Notes: generated by a model from the sequence alone, not told the origin. A DNA stretch of 64,000 nucleotides from an uncultured Bryobacteraceae bacterium (GCA_938027685.1 CALJAM010000003.1:1-64000), one strand, 5' to 3'; numbered from the stretch's first letter, positions 11,136 to 19,811 are shown. Numbers and translations: made by a program.

Positions 11136-12329
11136 ATGCCCGCAACGCAGGAAGAAATTGTCATCAAGGCTCTCGATTCATTCCGTATCGAGCTACCGTC
11201 GTGGGGCTTCGCCAACACCGGTACTCGTTTCGGCAAGTTCATTCAGCCGGGCGCGGCCACCACGATCGAGGAGAAGCTGGCCGACGCCGGCCAGGTCCAC
11301 AAGTTCACCGGCTGCTGCCCGACGGTCGCTGTGCACGTGCTGTGGGACTTCCCCCACGGCGTCTCCAGCGTGCCCGAGACCGTACAACTGGCGACGAAAT
11401 ACGGCGTCCGTATCGGCGCCATCAACCCCAACGTCTTTCAGGATCAGATCTACAAATACGGCTCGCTGGGCAATCCCGATCCCACCGTCCGCGAGAAAGC
11501 TCTCGCACACATCCTCGATTCCATTCAGATCGCCTCGCTCACCGGCAGCCGCGACATTTCGCTCTGGTTCGCCGACGGTTCGAACTTCCCGGGCACGGCC
11601 AACATCCGTCGCCGCAAGCACTGGTTCATCGAGGGATTGCGCGCCGCCCATGACCGCCTCGCCGAAGGCCAACGCATGCTCGTCGAATACAAGCCGTTCG
11701 AACCGGCCTTTTATCACACCGACATCGCAGACTGGGGCATGGCGTTGCTGATGGCTCGCGCCGCCGGCCCCAAGGCCAAGGTGCTCGTCGATACCGGCCA
11801 CCATTACCAGGGCCAGAACATCGAGCAGATCGTCGCCTGGCTGCTTGACGAGGACATGCTCGGCGGCTTCCATTTCAATGACCGGCGCTACGCCGACGAC
11901 GACCTGACCCTGGGATGCATCGACCCCTATCAGGTCTTCCGCATCTTCCACGAGATCCTGCTTTATGAGTTCGAGACCGGCCGGCGGGCGGACATTGCCT
12001 ACATGGTCGACCAAAGCCACAACCTGAAAGGCAAGATCGAAGAGATGATCCAGACCGCCCTGACCGCGCAGGAGCTTTACGCCAAGGCCGCGCTGGTGGA
12101 CCACGCCAAACTGCTCGAGCACCAGCAGCGCTCTGAGCTGGTGGACGCGGAGGAGTGCCTCAAGCAGGCCTTCGCCACCGACGTGCGTCCTTACCTGCGC
12201 CAGTGGCGCCGCGCCCACGGCCTGCCCGAGGACCCGCTGGCCGCATTCCGCGCATCCGGCTATCAACAGCGGATCGACCGGGAGCGGGCCGAGAAGAACC
12301 TGGCCGCCGCCTCGGGGGCCTACGCCTAG
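11136..12329 (+). CDS. rhaI: L-rhamnose isomerase (RhaI type)
   Basis: A 397-residue TIM-barrel sugar isomerase of the Pseudomonas/Rhizobium L-rhamnose isomerase group, unlike E. coli RhaA. Metal and substrate residues appear in the order MLVEYKPFEP (Glu), VLVDTGHHYQGQN (Asp, His), GGFHFNDRRYADDDL (His, Asp). It converts L-rhamnose to L-rhamnulose in the cytoplasm; related enzymes also isomerise other aldoses. The ATG at 11136 follows GAGGGAG. No rhamnulose kinase or aldolase is nearby, so the pathway partners lie elsewhere. Confidence 0.85.
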   Translation: MPATQEEIVIKALDSFRIELPSWGFANTGTRFGKFIQPGAATTIEEKLADAGQVHKFTGCCPTVAVHVLWDFPHGVSSVPETVQLATKYGVRIGAINPNVFQDQIYKYGSLGNPDPTVREKALAHILDSIQIASLTGSRDISLWFADGSNFPGTANIRRRKHWFIEGLRAAHDRLAEGQRMLVEYKPFEPAFYHTDIADWGMALLMARAAGPKAKVLVDTGHHYQGQNIEQIVAWLLDEDMLGGFHFNDRRYADDDLTLGCIDPYQVFRIFHEILLYEFETGRRADIAYMVDQSHNLKGKIEEMIQTALTAQELYAKAALVDHAKLLEHQQRSELVDAEECLKQAFATDVRPYLRQWRRAHGLPEDPLAAFRASGYQQRIDRERAEKNLAAASGAYA

Positions 12330-12351
12330 GGCCGCTTTCTGCTCGCCCGCG

Positions 12352-13251
12352 GTGCCGAGCCGATCGCGGCTGCGCGACTGGGCCGAGTACCTCGCCGCCC
12401 GCCTCGCCTTATTTCTGCTCGCCTGGACACCCCGGCCGTGCGCCGAGATCCTGGCACAGGTTTTCATGCGCGCTCTCCAGGCGGCGGTCCCGCGCCTGCG
12501 GCGGACGGCCCTGCGCAACCTCGAGCTGGCGATGCCGGAGCTGGAGCCGCAGCGCAGGGAGCGCATCGTCGCGGGAATGTTCCGGTCGCTCGCCCGTATG
12601 GCCGTCGTCTTCGCCCGCCTGCCCCGGCTCGACCATCGCAACATTTCCGAGTGGATACGTTACGATGGCTTCGAGCACTTCCGGCAAGCCTTGGCCCGCA
12701 GACGCGGCGTCCTTTTCGCCGCGGCGCATCTGGGCAACTGGGAGCTGAGCGCCTACGCTCACGGCCTGCTGGCCGGTCCGATGCACATCGTCGTCCGCCC
12801 CCTCGACAATCCCCTGCTCGACCGCCTGGTCGAAACCCGTCGCACGCTCCGGGGCAATCGCATCATCCCCAAAAAGCACGCCGCTCGCGCCGTCCTGAAG
12901 GCCTTGCGCGAGAACCGCGCGGTGGGCATCCTCATCGACCAGAACGCAGCGCCGGAGGAAGGCGTGTTCGTGGATTTCTTCGGGCTGAAAGCCTGCGCAG
13001 GAACGGCCTTCGCCCGCCTGGCGGCGCGCAGCGGCGCCACGGTGATCCCGGGCTTTGCGCTCTGGTGCGAAGGCGAGCGCCGTTATGTGCTTCGCTTTTA
13101 TCCGCCCGTGGAGATCAGCGGCGACGTCCAGCGCGACACGCAGCGGCTGCACGCCTTGCTCGAATCGGTTATCCGCGAATACCCCGAACAGTGGCTGTGG
13201 ATTCACAGGCGCTGGAAAACGCGGCCGCCCGGTGAACCGCCGCTTTACTGA
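12352..13251 (+). CDS. LpxL/HtrB-type lysophospholipid acyltransferase
   Basis: A 299-residue protein with a GTG start 22 bp after the isomerase. A hydrophobic N-terminal segment (AARLALFLLAWTP) anchors it to the inner membrane. The H-x4-E acyltransferase motif is AAHLGNWELSAY near residue 125, and a conserved GILIDQNAAPEEGVFVDFFG block follows. The end WLWIHRRWKTRPPGEP is typical of the family. It most likely adds a secondary acyl chain to lipid A or a related glycolipid, which supports an outer-membrane organism. Confidence 0.88.
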   Translation: MPSRSRLRDWAEYLAARLALFLLAWTPRPCAEILAQVFMRALQAAVPRLRRTALRNLELAMPELEPQRRERIVAGMFRSLARMAVVFARLPRLDHRNISEWIRYDGFEHFRQALARRRGVLFAAAHLGNWELSAYAHGLLAGPMHIVVRPLDNPLLDRLVETRRTLRGNRIIPKKHAARAVLKALRENRAVGILIDQNAAPEEGVFVDFFGLKACAGTAFARLAARSGATVIPGFALWCEGERRYVLRFYPPVEISGDVQRDTQRLHALLESVIREYPEQWLWIHRRWKTRPPGEPPLY

Positions 13252-13418
13252 GCCGTTTCGCCCGCGGTCTCCAGCAGGAGATGGCACTCGCAGCAGTCAC
13301 TGCAACGGCCACACTGCTCGCAGAGGTGGTTGGGACAGGCATCCTTGGTGCAGTAGACGCAGATCGCGGTCGAGGGCTCGCCGCAAATGCTGCAGCTAAA
13401 TTGGTAGACCTCGCTCAT
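13245..13418 (-). CDS. Cys-rich 57-residue putative zinc-binding protein
   Basis: A short gene read directly from the sequence. The product starts MSEVYQFSCSICGEPSTAIC and contains eleven cysteines in CxxC, CxxxxC and CCEC arrangements (CSICG, CVYCTKDACPNHLCEQCGRCSDCCECH), with one or two histidines among them, suggesting two zinc knuckles or a B-box-like fold. Its ATG overlaps the stop of the upstream gene as ATGA, so translation is probably coupled. Its tail overlaps the convergent acyltransferase by 7 bp. Function unknown; it may be a protein or nucleic acid adaptor. Confidence 0.75.
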   Translation of the reverse strand: MSEVYQFSCSICGEPSTAICVYCTKDACPNHLCEQCGRCSDCCECHLLLETAGETAQ

Positions 13419-14002
13419 GGGCGCTCCTGCGTGCCCGGCCCTCCGCTTCGGGAAGGCCTGGCGGGCGGCTGACGGATCAGGACGTCTCGGCAGCGCTGGG
13501 CTTCGCGATCGGCGATCTCGAGCTCCTGCTCCTTGGCCTGTGCCAGATCCAGCAGATACTGCCGGAGGCTCTCACGGCTGGGCGCTCCTTCGGCGTAAAC
13601 CGACCGCAGCAAGTCGGCCAGCGCGGGGTTTTGATAGCGACGCACGCCCTCCTCCAGCGAAGCTAGCAGCAACTGGAAGCGGTCGAGGCGGAGGAAGGTG
13701 TCCAGGACAGCCGTTAAGCGGTCGGGGCGTGCCCGCAGGATCTCCGCAGAGCGCTCAAGGTAACCGAGCTCCGTGCGCAGCGTCTTGAGTTGTTCTATGT
13801 AGGTATCGGGGGCTCCGCGGCCTGGCCACTCCTCGGCTCGCACTTGAGCAAGCACGGGCTTCAGCCTTGTCAGGCTTTCGGCCAGCGCCTCGATTTGCTT
13901 GCGGATCTCCCATTCCGGAGGCAGGCCCGTCTGAGCCCGCCAGGTCGGCGCCAGTAGGATCGCCGCGAAGATCGAAACAAAACCACGGGGCGCTCGCGCC
14001 AT
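13415..14002 (-). CDS. Secreted helical protein of unknown function
   Basis: A 195-residue protein with a probable signal peptide (RGFVSIFAAILLAPTWRAQ). The rest is predicted helical by composition: alternating Leu/Arg/Glu stretches such as RKQIEALAESLTRLKPVLAQV and LDTFLRLDRFQLLLASLEEG, ending in a Pro/Arg/Gly-rich tail. I recognise no family. It lies 57 bp after the FecR gene and overlaps the Cys-rich gene by 4 bp (ATGA), so the three form one operon. Confidence 0.7.
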   Translation of the reverse strand: MARAPRGFVSIFAAILLAPTWRAQTGLPPEWEIRKQIEALAESLTRLKPVLAQVRAEEWPGRGAPDTYIEQLKTLRTELGYLERSAEILRARPDRLTAVLDTFLRLDRFQLLLASLEEGVRRYQNPALADLLRSVYAEGAPSRESLRQYLLDLAQAKEQELEIADREAQRCRDVLIRQPPARPSRSGGPGTQERP

Positions 14003-14059
14003 CTCAGGAACTAGTTTCGCACGGACGACGCGTGCGCTCCGATTTCCCGCGCAGGCAAA

Positions 14060-14908
14060 CTACGGGGGCGGCGGAGGTCCGAGATCGGGATCAGGCGGGG
14101 GCGGAGGAGGCGGCGTCTGCGGCCCTGTGTCGCCGGGCAGGCCCCCGCCGGGGGCGCCTCCGCCCGAGGGCGGCGCGGAACTGCCGGGCCGCGACGGCCC
14201 GCCCGGACTGTCGTAGACGCCCGTGTAAATCGCCTCGGCGATGGCCTGCAAGGCGCGCCGCAGCACGGAACCCTTGTCGAGCGATTTCTGAGCCAACGGC
14301 TGCGCGCGGTAGACCCGGATCCACTCACCCGCATTCAGCAGACGCGGCTCCCCGCGTGGCAGCAGCTTGTGCTGGACCGCCACCTGGCCCTCGTCCACCA
14401 CGATGAGCGTTGTGCCCTCCTCGTCGCTCACTTCGACGTCGAACACCGTGCCGCGGACCGAGATCACGGCCGTGGGCGTATCCACGCGGTTGGGGTTGGG
14501 TCGCCCGTTCATCCGCTGGATGCGGAACTTCAGCCGCCCCAGCCAGACTTCGACCAAGTGGCGCCAGTCGCCCGGATTGCTGCGGAAAGTAGCGCGCGAA
14601 TTGGGATAGACCTCGAACGTGCTGCCGTCAGCAAGCTCGAATCGCGCGAAACCATCGGGGCCTGTCACGATCACCTGGCGCGGCAGTACCTCGTCGCCGA
14701 CTTCGAGCGCCCAAGGCACCGAATCGCGCAGAACCGAGACCTGCCCGGTGAGCGCCACCACGCGCGCCACGGCGGGGTTCGCAGGCGCGGCTGCCGGCGG
14801 CTTGGCGATGCTCGGGCTTGGGGGTTTCAGGGAGGGAACCTGCGCAAGACACACTCCGACGGTGGTTGCAGCAAGCAACCAGGCTCGCGACGGGCCCCTC
14901 CTCGGCAT
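14060..14908 (-). CDS. FecR-domain secreted protein with proline-rich tail
   Basis: A 282-residue protein from the ATG at 14908, chosen because it opens a signal peptide (RAWLLAATTVGVCLAQ); a longer frame upstream to 15016 runs through the AT-rich promoter. The central region is a FecR domain: VARVVALTGQVSVLRDS, LPRQVIVTGPDGFARFELADG, then TAVISVRGTVFDVEV, the typical fold of exported FecR proteins. The tail is Gly/Pro-rich with runs of prolines. No FecI sigma factor or TonB receptor is adjacent, so it is more likely a structural or peptidoglycan/surface protein than an iron-signal anti-sigma factor. Confidence 0.82.
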   Translation of the reverse strand: MPRRGPSRAWLLAATTVGVCLAQVPSLKPPSPSIAKPPAAAPANPAVARVVALTGQVSVLRDSVPWALEVGDEVLPRQVIVTGPDGFARFELADGSTFEVYPNSRATFRSNPGDWRHLVEVWLGRLKFRIQRMNGRPNPNRVDTPTAVISVRGTVFDVEVSDEEGTTLIVVDEGQVAVQHKLLPRGEPRLLNAGEWIRVYRAQPLAQKSLDKGSVLRRALQAIAEAIYTGVYDSPGGPSRPGSSAPPSGGGAPGGGLPGDTGPQTPPPPPPPDPDLGPPPPP

Positions 14909-15073
14909 ACGCACGCGCTTTCTTCCCGCCCGCGCTCGATCGCCCTTGAACCGAGCCGGGCCTCCTATGTCAACACCCAAGTTTACATCAAACTTGCTTG
15001 GCAATCTCAACGCCAACTTGAATTTTTTCGATTATACAAGCGGTTGGCGAACCGGCGAGGCTGACCCTCAGGT

Positions 15074-15097
15074 TAGAATGGACACAGCGAATGTGTC
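15074..15097 (+). promoter_or_regulatory. -10 element and palindrome overlapping the start codon
   Basis: TAGAAT (15074-15079) lies eleven bases before the ATG at 15091. It is followed by GACACA-GCGAA-TGTGTC (15081-15097), a perfect inverted repeat that spans the start codon. The spacing leaves almost no 5' leader and no ribosome site is visible, so the mRNA may be leaderless or nearly so, and a bound protein or an RNA hairpin here would block initiation. Confidence 0.4.
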
Positions 15098-16980
15098 GTT
15101 TTGACACAAGAGCGCTGCGGATGGCCTGCTGGCTGTTGCCCGCACTACCGGCCCTCGCGCAGGCACCTGTAGAACGCCGTTGGGACTGGCGCCCGCTGGG
15201 TGTTCCACTACTCGAGCTGGAGTTGGCAGCTCCCGCCGGCGGGCCCATAGACCGGGTCTGGTTTTCGCAGTCAGGCGATGAACTGTACGCGCGCACCCGC
15301 TCGGGGAAGGTGTACGTTACCAAAGGCGGCCAACGCTGGAGGCCCGCGCAGGATCCGGTCACACCGCCGCGCGCCCTGGAGTTCCGCGAACTCGATTCTG
15401 CGGGGAGCGTGTTGGTCTGGAAGGATCCGGCAGGCTCGCCGCGGATGTATGCTTTGGGGCGGCACCTGCTGCGTTCCGATGATGGCGGGCGGACGTGGCT
15501 GAACCTGACCGAATTTCGGGGTGGCTCGATTCTCGGGACCGCGCCCCGTGACCTCGCGGTCTCGCCGCACGACCCCGATGTCATCGTGGTGGCCAACGAT
15601 TACGGCTTGTGGCGCTCCCTCGACGGCGGGCTTTCCTGGAGCGGCATGAACGAGAACCTTCCCTCGCTGGCCATGCGCCGTATCCTCGCGCTGCCCGACG
15701 GCTCGACGGGCCTGCGGGTTGAGGTCGAGGGCATGGGCGCCTTCGAGTGGCCGCCCGGCGAGCGCAGGGCATGGCGACCGGTGCTCGACCCGGCTTTGGA
15801 GTACGAGGCCCGGTTGCGTAGCTTGCTTTCCGGGGTTCTGGAAACGGAAATCACGGCCGTGGCCATCGCAGGTGATTTCCTTTACGCAGGCTCTGCGGAC
15901 GGGCGCCTTTGGGTCTCCCGTGATCGCGGCCGTACGTGGCAGCTTCCCGAGAGCGTCGAACCTGTCGCAGCCGTAACCCGCATCTGGGCAGACCCCTCGC
16001 AACCGCAACTAGCTCTTGCCGCGCTCGCCAACCGCCAGGGGGCTCGCGTGCTGCGCACGACCAACGGGGGTCTCTTCTGGGATGATCTGACTGCAGACCT
16101 GCCGCCCGGCGCACGAGCTTATGGGGTGGCCGCGGACCGCGCTGGAGGCGCCGTCTATGTGGCTACCGAACGGGGGCTTTTCTACACCCGCACGCAAATG
16201 GACGTGCCGGCTCCCGCCACGCCCTGGATGGCTGCACCGGCCGGTCTGCCCGAGGCGCCAGTCGTCGACGTACGGCTCGATGCGGAGGGTAACCGCATCT
16301 TCGTCGCCCTGGAGGGCTACGGGGTCTATGCGGCTACGGCGCCGCATCGCAGGTGGGCGCCCAGGGTGGTCCACGGGGCGGATTTCAGCGCGCGGGCAGC
16401 CGCGCCCGGCGCCCTCCTCAGTGTCCTCGGTGCGCATGTAGAGCGGGCTTTGGCCGGGACGCAGCCTGCCGCGGTGCTCTCGGCTTCCGAGGCCGAGTCC
16501 CAAATTCAGATCCCATTCGGGATACACGGGGATCGGATCGAGCTTGCGCTGGAGACGCAGGCTCGCAGCCTGCACGTCACATGGCCGCTGAAAAGGGTCG
16601 CGCCCGCTATCGTCCTGGAACCGGACGGTTCGCCCTTGTTGCTCGACGCCGAAACCGGGCTGCTGCTCGACGCCATGAACCCGGCTCGGGCCGGCGCGCG
16701 CATCCAGGTCCTGGTGACCGGGCTGGGCGAGGTACGCCCGGCCTGGCCTGCGGGCCTTCCTGCGCCGCTCGATCAGCCCCCCTCGGTCGTGGCTCCCGTG
16801 CACGCGTTCCTGGGTAACGTCGAGATGCCGGTCCTTCGTGCCGTGCTGGCTCCCGGCTACGCGGGCCTTTACCTGGTCGAGATCCAGTTACCCGATCTCG
16901 TCGACCGCGGGCCTGCGGAGTTGTACGTCGAGGCGGACGGCGCGGCGAGCAATCGGGTTCGGGTCTATCTGGAACCGTAA
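15091..16980 (+). CDS. Secreted BNR/VPS10-type beta-propeller with TIGR03437 C-terminal domain
   Basis: A 629-residue exported protein. The signal peptide reads RMACWLLPALPALAQA. Repeats of S-x-D-x-G-x-T-W type (SDDGGRTWLN, SLDGGLSWSG, SRDRGRTWQLP, TTNGGLFWDD) mark a sialidase/VPS10-like propeller, without visible catalytic sialidase residues. The last 220 residues match the Solibacter C-terminal domain: VLVTGLGEVRPAWPAG, then VLAPGYAGLYLVEIQLPD and ASNRVRVYLEP. It is probably an extracellular binding protein. It is divergent from the FecR gene across an AT-rich 180 bp region. Confidence 0.8.
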   Translation: MCRFDTRALRMACWLLPALPALAQAPVERRWDWRPLGVPLLELELAAPAGGPIDRVWFSQSGDELYARTRSGKVYVTKGGQRWRPAQDPVTPPRALEFRELDSAGSVLVWKDPAGSPRMYALGRHLLRSDDGGRTWLNLTEFRGGSILGTAPRDLAVSPHDPDVIVVANDYGLWRSLDGGLSWSGMNENLPSLAMRRILALPDGSTGLRVEVEGMGAFEWPPGERRAWRPVLDPALEYEARLRSLLSGVLETEITAVAIAGDFLYAGSADGRLWVSRDRGRTWQLPESVEPVAAVTRIWADPSQPQLALAALANRQGARVLRTTNGGLFWDDLTADLPPGARAYGVAADRAGGAVYVATERGLFYTRTQMDVPAPATPWMAAPAGLPEAPVVDVRLDAEGNRIFVALEGYGVYAATAPHRRWAPRVVHGADFSARAAAPGALLSVLGAHVERALAGTQPAAVLSASEAESQIQIPFGIHGDRIELALETQARSLHVTWPLKRVAPAIVLEPDGSPLLLDAETGLLLDAMNPARAGARIQVLVTGLGEVRPAWPAGLPAPLDQPPSVVAPVHAFLGNVEMPVLRAVLAPGYAGLYLVEIQLPDLVDRGPAELYVEADGAASNRVRVYLEP

Positions 16981-17055
16981 GTGGGACGCATGAAATCCTG
17001 TAACATCGTGAACACGGTTGCGGTAAACTCGAAACAGCATCCGAGGTAAATTTCC

Positions 17056-17598
17056 ATGCGCAGAGTGGGTTCGTCGGTTTTCCTGTCGATCTTTCTCATC
17101 GTCGCCCTCCTGCCTGCGCAGCAGGAAGGAGAAAAACTCGCGCCTTACTACCCTACCCCGGAAACCATCGTCGAGAAAATGCTCCAGTTGGCGGAGCTCA
17201 AACCCGGCGAGAAGATGTTCGACTTGGGCAGCGGCGATGGGCGCATCGTAATCATGGCGGCCCAGAAATTCGGCGCCGACGCCACCGGCGTCGAGATCGA
17301 CAGGGATCTCTGGAAGCAGAGCATGGACCGCATCAGGGCCCTGGGCCTCGAAAAGCGGGCCCGCATCATTCTGGGCGACATCCTGAAGCAGGACTACAGT
17401 TCGGCTGACGTCATCACGGTCTACCTGTTGCCTTCGTCCAACGACCGGATCCGTCCGCTGCTGGAGAAACAGCTCAAGAAGGGTGCTCGCATCGTCGCTC
17501 ACGATTTCGAGTTTTCCGGCTGGACGCCGGAGAAGGTCGAGCACATCGACGACGACGGCGAAGGCCGCAGTCATACGCTGTATCTGTATCGGCGCTGA
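17056..17598 (+). CDS. SAM-dependent methyltransferase with N-terminal export or anchor sequence
   Basis: A 180-residue class I methyltransferase. The SAM-binding motif I is MFDLGSGDGRIVIMAAQKFG and the acidic motif II is ATGVEIDRD. The core resembles the FAM173/ATPSCKMT-type lysine methyltransferase fold (YYPTPETIVEKMLQLAELKPGE, then DVITVYLLPSSNDRIRPLLEKQLKKGARIVAHDFEF). Oddly, it starts with MRRVGSSVFLSIFLIVALLPAQQ, a signal peptide or membrane anchor, which would place the enzyme outside the cytoplasm if cleaved. A GAGG site lies nine bases before the ATG. Substrate unknown; a membrane protein is the family-based guess. Confidence 0.8.
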   Translation: MRRVGSSVFLSIFLIVALLPAQQEGEKLAPYYPTPETIVEKMLQLAELKPGEKMFDLGSGDGRIVIMAAQKFGADATGVEIDRDLWKQSMDRIRALGLEKRARIILGDILKQDYSSADVITVYLLPSSNDRIRPLLEKQLKKGARIVAHDFEFSGWTPEKVEHIDDDGEGRSHTLYLYRR

Positions 17599-17634
17599 TT
17601 GCGCCTGCGGCCCTCGCCCCGCATCGGGTTCGGC

Positions 17635-18792
17635 ATGAAGGAACACGAGGCCAGCGCTGCGCCGCTCTGGCGTGTCGGTCTTAGCGCCGCACGTCTGGTG
17701 CTCGGACTGCTGTGCCTGGCCGCGCAGGTCAGCAGTCATGGTCCTGTTTTCAGCGCAATCACGTTGGCTGCGCTGGTCTATGCCGTTCACGCTGCTTTCG
17801 GCCTGTTGATGGGGGGGTACCAGCGCATCACCGGCCTCGCGTTGCTGGGCCTTTTCCTGGATGCGGGCTTCTTCCTGATCTTCGCGCGCTGGGGACACGA
17901 TCCCGGTCTCTGGTTGAGCTCGGCGTTCTTCCTTTTCCTGATGCTGGAGGGCGTGCTGGAGCACGGCCCCAGTGATCTGTTGATCGTGTGCGGCGGTTCG
18001 ACGCTTTACTTGGCCGTGGCGCCCTGGCCCGAGGCCACTCCTTTGCGCCGTCTGGTGCTTTTCGGCGGACTGTTGGCTGCCGTGATCGCCTACGAAAAGA
18101 ATCGGCTCGAGCAACGCCTCCGGGAAGCGCGTCAAGAGGCCGAGCGCCGGCGCGCGGAAGCCGAGAGAGCGCGCCTGGAGGAACGCCAACGCATTGCGGG
18201 CGATTTCCACGACGGTCCGCTGCAAGAGTTCATCGGCATGCAGATCCAGCTCGACATCCTTCGTCGCCTGCTCGAGCGCGATCGCCAGGCGGCGCTGGAA
18301 GAACTCCGGCGGCTGCAGGAGGTGGCCAAACGCCAGGTAAGCGAGATGCGGTCCTTCCTGCGCACCATGCGCCCCCAGCCCGTCGAGAGCACCGACGTCG
18401 TCGCTACCGCGCGCCGCATCAGCGAGGAGTTCCAGAAGGACACCGGCATCCCGGTCCGCTTCAGCAGCTCGGAGGTTTCCCTGCACACCAACCCGGAGAC
18501 CTGTCAGGAGCTAATGCTGATTCTCCGCGAGGCGCTGAAAAACATCCAGAAGCATTCCCATGCCGGACGCGTCTCCGTCAGCATCCGGCGGGCCGGCAGG
18601 GACGTCGAGCTTTCCGTGGATGACAACGGCGCCGGCTTCGGCTTCAGCGGCACTTTCAACCTGGATGAGCTGGAGCTTTTGGAACTCGGACCGCAGAGCA
18701 TCAAACGCAGGGTCCGTAGCCTGGGCGGCGAACTTCTTCTGGAGTCGAGACCCGGCCAGGGATCCGGGTTGCGCATCCGCATCCCCGCGTGA
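17635..18792 (+). CDS. Membrane sensor histidine kinase, NarL-type (HisKA_3)
   Basis: A 385-residue kinase from the ATG at 17635 (a TTG at 17599 is possible but adds no recognisable sequence). About five hydrophobic segments fill residues 10-150. An arginine-rich linker precedes the HisKA_3 dimerisation domain, with phosphoacceptor His in RIAGDFHDGPLQEF near residue 196. The HATPase module has LREALKNIQKHSHA (N box) and SVDDNGAGFGF (G box). No NarL-type response regulator is nearby, so it is an orphan. Its stop overlaps the next gene's GTG (GTGA), suggesting coupled translation. Confidence 0.9.
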   Translation: MKEHEASAAPLWRVGLSAARLVLGLLCLAAQVSSHGPVFSAITLAALVYAVHAAFGLLMGGYQRITGLALLGLFLDAGFFLIFARWGHDPGLWLSSAFFLFLMLEGVLEHGPSDLLIVCGGSTLYLAVAPWPEATPLRRLVLFGGLLAAVIAYEKNRLEQRLREARQEAERRRAEAERARLEERQRIAGDFHDGPLQEFIGMQIQLDILRRLLERDRQAALEELRRLQEVAKRQVSEMRSFLRTMRPQPVESTDVVATARRISEEFQKDTGIPVRFSSSEVSLHTNPETCQELMLILREALKNIQKHSHAGRVSVSIRRAGRDVELSVDDNGAGFGFSGTFNLDELELLELGPQSIKRRVRSLGGELLLESRPGQGSGLRIRIPA

Positions 18793-19811
18793 GAGCTGCG
18801 CTCGCGGTCTCGCTTTCCTGCCTGCTAGCGGGCTGTACCTCCTACCGCGACTTCGAACTTCCGGCTCCGCCCGGCCTTCCTTCGGATCCTGCCATCCGTT
18901 GGCAGGTGCGGCCCGATCCCGTCTTGCCGCGCGGCGCCCCCGGCGACTTCGATTCCGTGGATGCTTTGAACCCTTCGGTGGTCTTCAGCGAGGGCCTCTA
19001 CTTCAACTTCTACTCGGGCTGGGACGGGCGCCGGTGGCGCACAGGTCTGGCCGTATCGCGCGACGGCGTTCATTGGCAGAAGCGCGGCGCCGTGCTGGCC
19101 CCGGACCCCTCCACATGGGAAGGTGATTACATTGCGGCCAATGGCTCAGCCCTGCTCGTCGACGGCATGTTCTACTACTGGTACCAGGCAGGCCGTCCGC
19201 CGCGCATCGGGCTGGCCGTGTCGCCCGACGGCCTGCGCTGGCAGAAGCATCCGCACCCGGTGCTCCCCTTGGGACCGCGGGGAGCCTGGGACGAGCGGGC
19301 CGTCGCCGATCCCTACGTGCTGCGCTTAGGCGATCACTTTTACATGTTTTACCTGGGCGAGGACCGCGCACGTCGTCAGCGGCTGGGCGTAGCGCGTTCG
19401 CGCGACGGCATCCGCTGGCAAAAGCTGCGGACCAATCCCGTGCTCGAACTCGGCGAGCCGGGATCGTTCGACGAAGTCGGCTTGGGCGAACCGGCGGTAT
19501 GGGCTTCGCACGGCTGGTACTGGATGCTGTACACCGGGCGCGACCGCCGGGAGCAGCGGCGTATCGGCCTGGCGCGTTCGCGGGACGGCGTCCGTTGGCA
19601 GAGAGTCTCGTCACGACCTGTTTTCCAGGCGCCCGCGAGCTGGGCTTCCGCGGTGATCTGTGATCCCACCGTGCTGTGGCAGGCCGGAGAGCTGCTCGTG
19701 TGGTTCGGGGCCGGCGACCGCCCGCGTCCCGACGAATACCTCAACGGACAAATCGGGCTGGCCGTCGCGCGCTTCTCGCCCCGAAATGAGGGCGCCTCGC
19801 CTGGTTTATAA
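18789..19811 (+). CDS. Lipoprotein of glycosidase-like (GH32/43/68-type) propeller fold
   Basis: A 340-residue protein with a GTG start and a clear lipobox, SLSCLLAGCTSYRDF (Cys at residue 16), so it is lipid-anchored at the envelope. The rest is built of repeats GLAVSRDGVHWQKRG, GLAVSPDGLRWQKHP, GVARSRDGIRWQKLR, GLARSRDGVRWQRVS, separated by Y/W-rich strands (FYFNFYSG-like, YWYQAGRPP, FYMFYLGE, YWMLYTGRD). This is the five-bladed propeller pattern of the GH43/GH32 superfamily and related phosphorylases. Catalytic acids cannot be assigned with confidence. It overlaps the histidine kinase gene by 4 bp. Confidence 0.75.
   Translation: MRAALAVSLSCLLAGCTSYRDFELPAPPGLPSDPAIRWQVRPDPVLPRGAPGDFDSVDALNPSVVFSEGLYFNFYSGWDGRRWRTGLAVSRDGVHWQKRGAVLAPDPSTWEGDYIAANGSALLVDGMFYYWYQAGRPPRIGLAVSPDGLRWQKHPHPVLPLGPRGAWDERAVADPYVLRLGDHFYMFYLGEDRARRQRLGVARSRDGIRWQKLRTNPVLELGEPGSFDEVGLGEPAVWASHGWYWMLYTGRDRREQRRIGLARSRDGVRWQRVSSRPVFQAPASWASAVICDPTVLWQAGELLVWFGAGDRPRPDEYLNGQIGLAVARFSPRNEGASPGL

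Noticed and set aside
13055-13472. Plus-strand short frames over the Cys-rich gene
   Set aside because: They are shadows; the minus-strand frame has ordered cysteine motifs and ATGA coupling.
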